From Bacteroidales bacterium (GTDB taxonomy: Bacteria; Bacteroidota; Bacteroidia; Bacteroidales; Lentimicrobiaceae): a stretch of 64,000 nt of DNA. Position numbers and translations under genes: made by a program. Where the stretch lies: the NCBI GenBank assembly GCA_022837485.1, contig JALHHH010000014.1, positions 6,436 through 70,435 of the forward strand, in the 5' to 3' direction. Every line of letters begins with the position of its first letter. Positions within the stretch are counted from its first letter, which is position 1. Below, piece by piece: positions 54,007 to 63,168 of the stretch. The notes beneath the pieces are model-generated. The model ran no database searches, was not told the DNA's origin, and saw only the letters and a list, made by a program, of their open reading frames with translations.

Positions 54007-55966
54007 ATGAAACTTCTTATAGCCAACCGCGGCGAAATCGCCCTCCGCATCCAAAAGACCGCCCGCCGTATGAGCATTCCGGTAGTGGCTGTGTATTCTT
54101 ATCACGACAGGGACGCGCAGCATGTGCTGCAGGCCGGCGAGGCAGTTTTGCTTCCCGGAGAAAATCTGTCGGAAACATACCTGAATATTGAAGCCATCCT
54201 TGCTGCTGCGAAAAAAACGGGTGCAACCGCCATACATCCCGGATACGGTTTTCTCTCCGAAAATCCCCTGTTCTCAGAAGCCTGCGAACGCGAAGGCATC
54301 GCCTTTATCGGGCCGTCGGCAGCTTCGGTCAGAGCGATGGGAAATAAGATTGCCGCCCGCGAAGTCGCTGTCAATCTGGGCGTTCCGGTTACCACAGGAG
54401 TTACCGGTGAACCGGATTATTTGCTTGCCAATTACGATAAGGTCGGATTTCCCATGCTTATCAAAGCAGCAGCGGGCGGAGGCGGAAAGGGCATGCGCAT
54501 CGTCCGTACTCCCGGAGAACTTGAACAGGCCCTTGAAAATACCTCGCGCGAAGCATTGAATTACTTCGGCGACGGCACGGTGTACATCGAACATTTCATC
54601 GAAGGTCCGCGGCACATCGAAATTCAGGTGCTCGGCGACAAGCACGGGAATATGGTACATCTGTTTGAGCGCGAGTGTTCCGCACAGCGCCGGCATCAGA
54701 AAATCATAGAAGAAGCGCCATCCCCGGCTCTCACCCCCGAAGTCAGGAAAAAGATGGGGGAATCGGCCGTGCTGCTCGCTTCATCCATCGACTATTACAG
54801 CGCAGGAACCATTGAATTCCTGGTGGATAAGGACCTAAATTATTATTTCCTGGAGATGAACACCCGCATACAGGTGGAGCATCCGGTTACGGAAATGACG
54901 ACCGGCGTAGACCTGGTAGAAGAGCAGATCCGCATCGCCAACGGAGAAAAACTCAGGTTTAAACAGTCTGACCTGGTACAGAAAGGACATGCCATTGAAT
55001 GCAGGATTTACGCGGAGGATCCGTTTAACAACTTCATGCCCTCACCCGGAAAAATTTATCTGTATCGTGAGCCGGCCGGTCAGCATATACGGGTCGACAG
55101 CATGGAAATAAAAGGCAAAGGAATGATTCATAGTGCCTTCGATCCCATGATCGGCAAGCTCATTACCCGGGGCGAAACACGCGAAGATGCCCGCAGCCTG
55201 ATGATCCATGGGCATTCAAACCAATATCCCTTTCCTGAGCGGACTGGTACAGCACGATTCGTTTATCCGCAACGTCATCACCACCCGGTACATCGACGAC
55301 GAACTCGAAAATCTGATCGGACATGTGAAAAAGCTGAAGGCTTCGGTCGATCCGCGGATTCCCCTGCTGGCAGGATTGCTGGAGAGCCTTAAAATCAAAG
55401 ATGAAAAGAAGGACAGCATATGGCAGACCATTGGTTACTGGCGTAACCTCCCGGAACCGAAACTGCGGCTCGACGGGCAGGAGTACCGACTGAATTTTAC
55501 ATACATAGCCCCGGGAAAGATAAAGATCCTGGAGAACAATGCCGTAACGGAGGCGCTGCTGCGCGAAGACGATTCGGCTTCCTGTCTGATTCTGGATGAC
55601 CTGAGCTACAGTTTTTATGCCTCTGTGGATGAGAAGGCCGCGATTACCGTGAACGTCTGCGGATTTCAGTTTCAGTTTGAGAGGGCCGACATGGCCAGAC
55701 CTGAACATGTGGATGTCTTCAATGCAGGAGAGCTTCATACCGACCGAAGCAACATCGTTTCACCCATGCCCGGCAAAGTGATAAAGGTGAATGTAACGGA
55801 AGGCAAAAAAGTACAGAAAGGACAGGTATTGCTGGTGGTTGAAGCCATGAAGATGGAAAACAACGTCCTGAGTCCGGCCGACGGTATCATACAGCGCCTG
55901 CACGTAAAAGAGGGCGATACCGTGGACGGCTCCGCGCTTTTGGTGAATCTGGACACAACGTCTTAA
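54007..55966 (+). pseudogene. liuD: Methylcrotonyl-CoA carboxylase biotin-containing subunit, frameshifted
   Basis: The first frame gives a full biotin carboxylase region (LLIANRGEIALRIQKTARRM; IKAAAGGGGKGMRIVRT; FLEMNTRIQVEHPVTEMTTG) up to RSLMIH at about 55206. The next frame resumes MGIQTNIPFLSGLVQHDSF and runs to 55966 through a biotinyl domain (VVEAMKMENNVLSPADG). Family members have about seven more residues at the joint, so roughly 23 bases are missing. Biotin lysine and ATP-grasp motifs are intact but in separate frames. Confidence 0.88.
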
Positions 55967-55970
55967 AGAA

Positions 55971-56617
55971 TCACGCAAGGACGCTATGACGCAACGTTGT
56001 TTTTCAGTATTGAAAAACTGATGATTTGTCACATCAACAAATAATGAAATAAAAATCACAGGAGGTACGCTAGTAAAAAAAGAATTAAATCATTTATTAT
56101 GACCGAAAACCAAATTGCTAAAATTGTCCGGGATATTTGTTTCAGGATTCATAAAGTTTTAGGACCTGGCCTTTTAGAATCTGTTTACGAGGAAATCCTG
56201 ACTTATGAATTAAATAAATTGGATTTGTCTTATGAAAGACAAAAATCAATTCCTGAAGTATGGGAGAGTTTGAAACTGGAAACGAGTTTTCGGGCTGATG
56301 TTATTATGGAAAATAAAGTTATTGTTGAATTGAAATCTATTGGTGAAATTAATCCGGTTCATCAAAAGCAGGTACTGACTTATCTGAAAATTAACGGATT
56401 AAAATTAGGATTACTGGTTAATTTCAACGCAAGTTTTTTAAAGGATGGGTTTCAAAGAATTGCATATCATCTTTAATAAACATATACCTTAGTGCATCAA
56501 AAGCACAGGAAAACCAATTAATCTTTGTTTCATTGTGTCCCCGCCTACATTTGGGCAGATTTGCGTGAGACCCGAAAGAAAATCAAATAACCTCTGCGTT
56601 CTTGCGTCGTTGCGTGA
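55971..56617. repeat. Islet C: inverted TCACGCAA(G/C)GACGC arms around a GxxExxY ORF
   Basis: TCACGCAAGGACGC (55971-55984) pairs with GCGTCGTTGCGTGA (56604-56617), 13 of 14 bases inverted, with degenerate extensions (ATGACGCAACG; CTGCGTTCTTGCG). The left arm starts 4 bases after the liuD stop; the right ends 69 bases before the liuA start. Confidence 0.85.
56099..56476 (+). CDS. GxxExxY protein, islet C
   Basis: 125 residues. The family motif lies in VLGPGLLESVYEEILTYEL (Gly-x2-Glu-x2-Tyr), followed by SFRADVIMENKVIVELKSIG and HQKQVLTYLKINGLKLGLLV. The D..E-x-K pattern recalls the PD-(D/E)XK nuclease fold to which these proteins are thought to belong. Intact, unlike the copy at 49180. Function unknown; alone between liuD and liuA. 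Confidence 0.92.
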   Translation: MTENQIAKIVRDICFRIHKVLGPGLLESVYEEILTYELNKLDLSYERQKSIPEVWESLKLETSFRADVIMENKVIVELKSIGEINPVHQKQVLTYLKINGLKLGLLVNFNASFLKDGFQRIAYHL

Positions 56618-56686
56618 GAAAAAACCTAAATTAAATGAACTAAACGTCTTGGCGCGAGGGACGTCAGAAAACGAAAACAGTACGAT

Positions 56687-57832
56687 ATGGACTACAACCT
56701 AAGTGAAGAGCACCGGATGATCAGGGAGACGGTCCGGCAGTTTGCAGAGCGGGAAATAAGGCCGCTGGCGCGGGAACTTGACGAAAAGGAGACGTTCTCA
56801 CCCGAACTCACCCGCAAGATGGGCGAACTGGGCCTTTTTGGCATTTACCTTCCGGAAAAGTATGGCGGTCAGGACATGGACTATCTGGCTTACATCATTG
56901 CCGTTGAGGAGATTGCACGCATCGACGGTTCTCAGGCTGCTACGCTGGCAGCGCATAATTCCCTGGGTGTCGGCCCACTGTATTACTACGGCAACGAAGA
57001 GCAAAAGATGAAATACCTGCCTGTGCTCTGTACGGGCAATGCCCTGTGGGCTTTCGGCCTTACCGAACCGGATGCAGGATCCGACTCCCGCGGCTCAAAA
57101 ACCCGTGCAACCCTCGAAAACGGGGAATGGGTCATCAACGGCTCAAAGATTTTCATCACCAACGGCTCTGCCGATAATTCCATGGGCGCAACGGTGCAGG
57201 CCATAACCGGCGAAAAACAGGGGAAGAAAGAATTTACAACCATACTGGTCGACAAAGACACTCCCGGATTTACCCGGCAAACCATGCACGGTAAAATGAT
57301 GTGGAGGGCTTCCGATACTTCACAGCTTTTCTTTGACGACTGCCGCGTTCCGGAATCCAATCTGCTGGGAAAAGTCGGGGAAGGCTCCAAAATCATGCTT
57401 TCAACCCTCGATTCGGGCAGACTCTCCATTGCAGCCATGGGACTTGGCTGCGCGCAGGGGGCTTACGAGCTTGCCCTGAACTATGCAAAAGAACGGAAAC
57501 AGTTCGGTCAACCCATTTCAAAATTCCAGGCCATAGCCTTTAAACTGGCCGATATGGCCCTGAAAATAGAATTGGCCCGTAACCTGCTCTACAAAGCCTG
57601 CTGGCTGAAAGATACCAATCAACCCTTTGCCAAAGAAGCAGCCATGGCCAAACTCTACTGCTCTGAAATCGCGAAAGAGGTGGCCGACGAAGCCGTACAA
57701 ATCCACGGGGGCTACGGCCTGATGAAAGATTACGAAATCGAACGCTTCTACCGCGATCAACGACTGCTCCAGATAGGTGAAGGCACCTCAGAGATCCAGA
57801 GGCTGGTGATTTCGAGGTATATAGGATGCTGA
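56687..57832 (+). CDS. liuA: Acyl-CoA dehydrogenase (isovaleryl-CoA dehydrogenase likely)
   Basis: 381 residues. MDYNLSEEHRMIRETVRQFA start, FAD/substrate segments FGLTEPDAGSDSRGSKT and IHGGYGLMKDYEIERFYRD, catalytic glutamate region LLQIGEGTSEIQRLV. By position in a leucine cluster it should oxidise isovaleryl-CoA to 3-methylcrotonyl-CoA, passing electrons to EtfAB; short- or branched-chain preference is not provable here. Confidence 0.92.
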   Translation: MDYNLSEEHRMIRETVRQFAEREIRPLARELDEKETFSPELTRKMGELGLFGIYLPEKYGGQDMDYLAYIIAVEEIARIDGSQAATLAAHNSLGVGPLYYYGNEEQKMKYLPVLCTGNALWAFGLTEPDAGSDSRGSKTRATLENGEWVINGSKIFITNGSADNSMGATVQAITGEKQGKKEFTTILVDKDTPGFTRQTMHGKMMWRASDTSQLFFDDCRVPESNLLGKVGEGSKIMLSTLDSGRLSIAAMGLGCAQGAYELALNYAKERKQFGQPISKFQAIAFKLADMALKIELARNLLYKACWLKDTNQPFAKEAAMAKLYCSEIAKEVADEAVQIHGGYGLMKDYEIERFYRDQRLLQIGEGTSEIQRLVISRYIGC

Positions 57833-57838
57833 AAAGTA

Positions 57839-58564
57839 GACAAGGTGACAAGGTGACGGGGAGACAAGGCGACACGCGATCAGACTAATCCTGGTTCACG
57901 GAGAGTTTGGGCTTTTCATGTGAAAAAGGGACAAGGGATGTTGCCGGTAGCATACTTTTTCAATGTTCCTGACAAGGAGACGGGGAGACAAAAGGTATGA
58001 AGCCGTCTCAATATATTTTTAAAATGAGCTTCCAATAATTTTGAAACATTTGATATTATTGATGTGAAAAGTATTAACGTAATCTCTGTAGTATGAAAAT
58101 AAAAAGTTTTAGGGAACTAAGGGTTTATAATGCAGCGGTTGAGGCTGCAATGAAGATTTTTAAAATAACAAAGTCTTTTCCAAAAGAAGAGATTTATTCA
58201 ATGACCGATCAGATGAAACGTTCATCACGAAGTGTTTGTACGAATATTGGGGAATCATGGCGAAGAAGACTGTATAAAGCTGCCTTTATCTCAAAACTCA
58301 ACGATTCCGAAACGGAGGCTACAGAAACTCAGGTTTGGCTGGAGCTTGCATTTCGTTCCGGATATATTACTCGAGAGTTTAATGAAGAGATGTTCAATGA
58401 ATATGAGGCCATTATTGCTCAATTAGTTGTGATGATTAACAATCCTGAAAAATGGATCATCGGTCCAACAAAATGACTCTGCTTTTCAGAAAATTCTATC
58501 AATCAAACAATCCTGTTAGAAAACAGTTAATTAAAAAAACTCCTTGTCCCCAGGTCTCCTTGTC
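57839..58564. repeat. Islet D: inverted GACAAGGAGAC arms around a four-helix ORF
   Basis: GACAAGGTGACAAGGTGACG starts at 57839, 6 bases after the liuA stop, and GACAAGGAGAC recurs at 57971-57981. The inverted GTCTCCTTGTC is at 58554-58564, 24 bases before the liuE start, extended by CTCCTTGTCCCCAG. Arms are composed of degenerate GACAAGGnGAC units. Confidence 0.85.
58093..58476 (+). CDS. Four-helix-bundle protein (23S rRNA IVS/bAvd-like), islet D
   Basis: 127 residues: KSFRELRVYNAAVEAAMKIF, SMTDQMKRSSRSVCTNIGES, ETQVWLELAFRSGYI. Same subfamily as islet A but clearly diverged, so it is not a recent duplicate. Alone between liuA and liuE. Confidence 0.92.
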   Translation: MKIKSFRELRVYNAAVEAAMKIFKITKSFPKEEIYSMTDQMKRSSRSVCTNIGESWRRRLYKAAFISKLNDSETEATETQVWLELAFRSGYITREFNEEMFNEYEAIIAQLVVMINNPEKWIIGPTK

Positions 58565-58588
58565 TCGTGGTCACATAAAAAAAACGCG

Positions 58589-59434
58589 ATGATCAAACTA
58601 ACCGAGTCCCCCCGCGATGCATGGCAGGGGTTGCCTTACGTGATTGCTCCGGAGAAACGGGCTGCGTATATCAATGCCCTGTTGAAGGTAGGATTCGATG
58701 TGATCGACTTCGGGAGTTTTGTGTCGCCGAAGGCGGTTCCCCAGATGGCCGGACAGGACGAGGTGCTCAGGCTGGTGGATAAAACGGGAAGCCGCTCAAA
58801 ATTGATGGCCATCGTCGGGAATATGCGCGGCGGCAGGGATGCCGTTGCCCAGCCAAAGGTTGACCTGCTCGGATTTCCGTATTCCATCTCGGAAACTTTC
58901 CTTCAAAAAAACATTAATACGGGTTTTGCCGGAGCAAAAGAGACCATCGGCGGACTTTTATCCTTATGCAACGATCATGGCCGCGAACTGCGCATCTTTA
59001 TGAGCATGGCCTATGGAAATCCTTACGGGGAAAAGTGGAGCATGGATTTGCTCAAAAAACATATTGAAATGCTGGCCGGTAAAGGCCTCAGCACCATAAC
59101 CCTTGCCGATACCACCGGCATGGCCACAGCAACGCAGATCGGAGAGGTTTACACCGCACTGATTGAGCATTTTCCCGGATTTGAGTTCGGATTGCACATA
59201 CATACCCGTCCCGGCGAGTGGGAAGCCAAACTGAATGCCGCCTGGGATGCCGGATGCCGCTGGTTCGAAGGGGTGATCAACGGCATTGGCGGATGCCCCA
59301 TGACCGGCTATGAACTGGTCGGAAACCTGAATACACTTAACCTTATCGGGTTTCTGCTGAAGAAAAATCAACCACTTAACCTCATCCCTGAAAAACTGGA
59401 AAAAGTATCCGGAATCGTTTACGTCCGAGGCTAA
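58589..59434 (+). CDS. liuE: Hydroxymethylglutaryl-CoA lyase
   Basis: 281 residues from the ATG at 58589; the upstream open frame lies in the islet arm. HMGL-like TIM barrel: ESPRDAWQGLPYVI with the catalytic Arg-Asp, metal histidines in GLHIHTRPGEWEAKL, and the active-site cysteine in GIGGCPMTGYELVGNLNT. It splits HMG-CoA into acetyl-CoA and acetoacetate. Last gene of the leucine operon. Confidence 0.9.
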   Translation: MIKLTESPRDAWQGLPYVIAPEKRAAYINALLKVGFDVIDFGSFVSPKAVPQMAGQDEVLRLVDKTGSRSKLMAIVGNMRGGRDAVAQPKVDLLGFPYSISETFLQKNINTGFAGAKETIGGLLSLCNDHGRELRIFMSMAYGNPYGEKWSMDLLKKHIEMLAGKGLSTITLADTTGMATATQIGEVYTALIEHFPGFEFGLHIHTRPGEWEAKLNAAWDAGCRWFEGVINGIGGCPMTGYELVGNLNTLNLIGFLLKKNQPLNLIPEKLEKVSGIVYVRG

Positions 59435-59825
59435 GTGCCGACGGGCGTTTCTGAAAATTTCGCATTCCGGTTAGAAATATTTCTCATTAACAATATAATC
59501 TTTCTCAATTCAACCATCCTTCCTATGGTATTTAGTCTTTGTTAACGTACGGCTTCAGCTCAACCTTCCAGATTCTTCCCGAAGCCCGAAAAAAGTCAGG
59601 ACCAGTGAGACTATTCGCTGGTTCGTACCCATTAATGCAATCTCTGCTGTTCAGCCGGAATGACCGTTTGGAATTTGTCGGAATTGCAATGGCTGCTGCT
59701 AAGCCAGGCTTCTCAGGGAACTAAAAACATTCCGTTATGCACTAATCTTCGAAATTTTGCTACGGATTATAAAACTTTAAAGCTTTACGTTAACTGAACA
59801 ATAACAGTATCTGTTGATATCCGGT
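59435..59825. other. Gene-free region after liuE
   Basis: 391 bases. A 61-codon frame at 59539 has no supporting composition. No clear terminator, repeat arm or RNA was seen. Confidence 0.4.
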
Positions 59826-60524
59826 TTAATATGCAATATACGTTTTAAACTGTTCGCAATAAAACGTCTGTCCTTCAACTACTTCAATTTTATAGTAATT
59901 TGGAGCATGATAATCTCCATCGCCATACCACCCTACCAGGTCACCAGCCGATGCCGATCCGTTATTATCTCTGTCTTTCCAAAGTAAAATGTAGTAAATG
60001 CCGGCATTAAATCCGGAGAGATTAAAAACAACCATATTTCCGGCACCACTTACCTGAAAATGAGACATTGGGGTTCCGACAGATGGATAGACATTAAAAA
60101 GAAATATCTTTGAATCTTTAAGGTCTGCACCTGTGTTCTGCAATTCGGCCACCCCAGAAATTTGCGTAACAGGTGCCGATGCAATAACGGTCTTTTCATC
60201 GGTATCGGTTCCCCCCTCACCGTCGGAAGCAGTTACTGTTATTGAGTGTTCCCCTGCTACCTTCGGCAGCCTCCAGAAAACAATTGACCCGCTGCCCGAA
60301 ACCGAGCCTCCCGAGACCCGATACGTGTATGTTATTATATCTTTATCCGGGTCTGCGGCTGCCGATGATACCATTACAACCCCCCCGGCTGTTATCTGCG
60401 TCGGTTCTGTTTTCAAAATTGTTACAGAAGGCAATGAATTTTCATCATCCTTACTGCATGAAGTCAGGGAAAGACAAAACGGAACCAGGGTTGATAAAAT
60501 CAATAAAATACCGATCTTTTTCAT
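59826..60524 (-). CDS. Lipoprotein with a PKD/cadherin-like domain
   Basis: 232 residues with lipobox SLTSC. Residues about 30-115 look like a PKD/Ig-like domain (AADPDKDIITYTYRVSGG; GEHSITVTASDGEGGTDTDE); the C-terminal half resembles a small beta-sandwich with VFNLSGFNAGIYYILLWKD. Probably an outer-membrane or surface lipoprotein. No specific function recognised. Confidence 0.7.
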   Translation of the reverse strand: MKKIGILLILSTLVPFCLSLTSCSKDDENSLPSVTILKTEPTQITAGGVVMVSSAAADPDKDIITYTYRVSGGSVSGSGSIVFWRLPKVAGEHSITVTASDGEGGTDTDEKTVIASAPVTQISGVAELQNTGADLKDSKIFLFNVYPSVGTPMSHFQVSGAGNMVVFNLSGFNAGIYYILLWKDRDNNGSASAGDLVGWYGDGDYHAPNYYKIEVVEGQTFYCEQFKTYIAY

Positions 60525-60687
60525 GACGACAGACGTGTTAAATTAATACCTCCGTTAATTAAATAAACCCACCGGTTTCAGGACGAGACTGAGTGGATTG
60601 CATTTGTCAAGGTTACGAAAGGTATTCCGGATGGCATTTGCTCAGCATCTCACAACCTTTGCTATGCGTATCAAAAAAAGAGGAATT

Positions 60688-62868
60688 CTAATTGCGGTGA
60701 CTTCCCGGACTATGTCCATACATTTTTCTATAGACGCGGCTGAAATGCGAGAGGTTTTTAAATCCTGTTTCCCAGGCTATCTCCGATGCCGTTAAACTGG
60801 TGTTTTTTAACATTTCATTTGCCTTGTATAAACGAAACTGAATCAGGTATTCATTAACGGTTTTATCCGTAAGGGATTTGAATTTCCGGTAAAGTTGTGC
60901 GCGGCTCATCCCTACTCCCCTGCACAATTGATTAATTCCAAAGTCTTCGTTATCCAGGTTTGCCTCCATGATGCCGCGAATTTTCATCATAAAAGCGTCT
61001 TCCGTTTTATAGGTCGGATCGTCGGATTGTGTAAAAACTCCCATGGAGGCATATCTCTGACGAAGAGTGTTTCTCTGCTCAATCAGCTTTGTTAGTCTGA
61101 GCTTCAGTTCTTCTTCATGAAAAGGCTTGGACATGTATGCGTCCGCACCGCGACCGATTCCTTCAAGTCTGGAGGCAATGTCTGCCTTAGCCGTCAGCAT
61201 AACAACGGGAATATGACTTGTACGCTCGTCCGACCGTATTTTATCAAGCATGGTAATGCCATCCATTTCGGGCATCATCACATCGCTCAGGATAATGTCA
61301 GGAACAAACTCCAGTGCTTTGTCAAATCCCTCTTTTCCGTTTACCGCAAATTCCATAAGAAAGTCATCCCTGAGGACTGCCTCCAGATAATCAACCAGAT
61401 CGTTGCTGTCTTCCACAATGAGCAGTATGTGCCGCCCGCTTTCTTCACCTTTCCTGCCGGATGATGTCTTACGTTCGTGACCGGATAAATAAGATTCTGA
61501 AATCCATCTTTCCCTGAAATCCGAAAATCCGGCCGTTTCCCTGAGCAGTGCCTGGTTGGAAATTGGCAAACAAACTGTAAAGGTGGTTCCTTTATCCGGT
61601 AAGCTGCACACGGAAATGGTTCCTTTCATCAATCTGACTAGCTCCTTTGTAAGAGTCAGACCCAGACCCGAGCCGCTTTCTTGCTTACCGTTATCTTTTT
61701 CAATACGATAGAATCTGTCAAAAATATATGGCAGATGTTCGGGATTTATACCCGGTCCGTTGTCGGTAACGCTGATAACAAAATCGTTTTCGCCTTGACC
61801 GGCAGGGCCGGCCTTCACTTCTGCATAATTCCCGTCAACGTTGTATTTTAGTGCGTTGGATAAGAGATTCGAAAGTATATGCATCAGTTTGTCGGCATCG
61901 TAGTCCATAAGAAAATGGTCGGTACCAGGAATAAATTCCAGGCGTATTTTCCGGCTGATAGCCATTGAACTGAAAGAATCAACAAGGTATCTGAGCTGCA
62001 GGATGATGTCCTGCTGAAAATTGTGCAGTGGCATTGCCCCTGCTTCAAGTTTCGCCAGATCGAGCATCTGATTTACCAGATTTAAAAGATTCTTCCCGCT
62101 GTTGCCGATTTTTTCGGTACCATCTTCAAGCCATTCTTCAGGTTTTTCCCGGATAAGCCGGGCCATTCCCAGAATAATGGTCAGTGGTGTTCTGAATTCG
62201 TGCGTGATGTTTGTAAAGAGCCTGGTTTTTGCTTCATCGAGCTCCTGCAGCCTCAAAGCTTCAGCATGTTTTGCTTCTGCCAGCTTTTTCTTCTGGCTTA
62301 TGTTGTTTATTATCAACAATAAAGTATAACCAGCCTGCCAGGTGAAATTCACTGTAAAAAAAAGCAGGTTTTTTGCCGGAGTCATTTGTGGCAGCGGACT
62401 TAATTTGGGCTGAAGCAGTGCAGTAGTTATCAGCGTAGTAATGTAGGTGGAAAACAGAATAATTGTCAGTCGGTTATTCTGGTAAGTTGTCGACATAAAT
62501 ATAATGGAAATCCCTGTAAATAGAAGTCCCGCAGAGGTCAGCAGTCCTCCCATCCGGAGCATGAAAAAAAATGTGATCCAGATTAGAATAAACTGTATAC
62601 TAAAAAATATTAGATCTATATTTTTCTTTAAGAAGGGCAGAATTATCAGAGCCGGGATGGTCAGCGAAAGTAAAGCAAAACCATAACTGACTATTACAGG
62701 CAAATCCAGAAAATATCCGAGCAGTGTCATTCCTGAAATTGCGATACCGCTTCCAAAACTTCCCAGCCATACATTTTTCTTCATTGCCAGGATATTTTCA
62801 TCAATTCCCGGAATGAACATTATCGTGTCAATCCAGCCCAATAAACGCCCAACCCCTCTGGATTTCAT
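60688..62868 (-). CDS. Hybrid sensor kinase / response regulator with AraC-type output
   Basis: 726 residues. About six N-terminal membrane segments (30-190) instead of the large periplasmic sensor of classical HTCS proteins; HisKA with the phospho-histidine in NITHEFRTPLTIILG (H223); HATPase with GSGLGLTLTKELV; a receiver domain with DIILSDVMMPEMDG (phospho-acceptor Asp near 530); and an AraC helix-turn-helix at the C-terminus (GVGMSRAQLYRKFKSLTDK; ASEIAWETGFKNLSHFSRVY). Signal and targets are unknown; leucine operon and CoA-transferase genes are its neighbours. Confidence 0.95.
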   Translation of the reverse strand: MKSRGVGRLLGWIDTIMFIPGIDENILAMKKNVWLGSFGSGIAISGMTLLGYFLDLPVIVSYGFALLSLTIPALIILPFLKKNIDLIFFSIQFILIWITFFFMLRMGGLLTSAGLLFTGISIIFMSTTYQNNRLTIILFSTYITTLITTALLQPKLSPLPQMTPAKNLLFFTVNFTWQAGYTLLLIINNISQKKKLAEAKHAEALRLQELDEAKTRLFTNITHEFRTPLTIILGMARLIREKPEEWLEDGTEKIGNSGKNLLNLVNQMLDLAKLEAGAMPLHNFQQDIILQLRYLVDSFSSMAISRKIRLEFIPGTDHFLMDYDADKLMHILSNLLSNALKYNVDGNYAEVKAGPAGQGENDFVISVTDNGPGINPEHLPYIFDRFYRIEKDNGKQESGSGLGLTLTKELVRLMKGTISVCSLPDKGTTFTVCLPISNQALLRETAGFSDFRERWISESYLSGHERKTSSGRKGEESGRHILLIVEDSNDLVDYLEAVLRDDFLMEFAVNGKEGFDKALEFVPDIILSDVMMPEMDGITMLDKIRSDERTSHIPVVMLTAKADIASRLEGIGRGADAYMSKPFHEEELKLRLTKLIEQRNTLRQRYASMGVFTQSDDPTYKTEDAFMMKIRGIMEANLDNEDFGINQLCRGVGMSRAQLYRKFKSLTDKTVNEYLIQFRLYKANEMLKNTSLTASEIAWETGFKNLSHFSRVYRKMYGHSPGSHRN

Positions 62869-63168
62869 ATGAAACAGATTTTATTGATGGCATTACAGAT
62901 TAAGCAGACAAAGGAAAAGAGCAGGGAGATTTGCAACTAGAGCAGGGAGAATTGCCCTTTAATAATACTAATTAAAGATACGACAAAAACGGGATTCTTT
63001 CATCGGATTTATAATCAGTGATCAACGGATATCTGCCATTTACAGCTGAACCAATTAATACATTGTACTGTTAAGTATTGACTTAAGCAATCTGTTTTTG
63101 AAGAAAGATAGCATCCCTGTCAACCAAAACCTTTGCTTTCTGTTTAAAGATTGATAATTCAAACAATT
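62869..63168. other. Divergent intergenic region
   Basis: 300 AT-rich bases between the hybrid kinase and scoA. A direct repeat AGAGCAGGGAGA occurs twice (about 62919 and 62939) near the kinase start. No clear -7 box. Confidence 0.4.

Noticed and set aside
52004..58588. Classical insertion sequences in the leucine operon
   Set aside because: No transposase is present, arms differ between islets, and no target-site duplications were seen.
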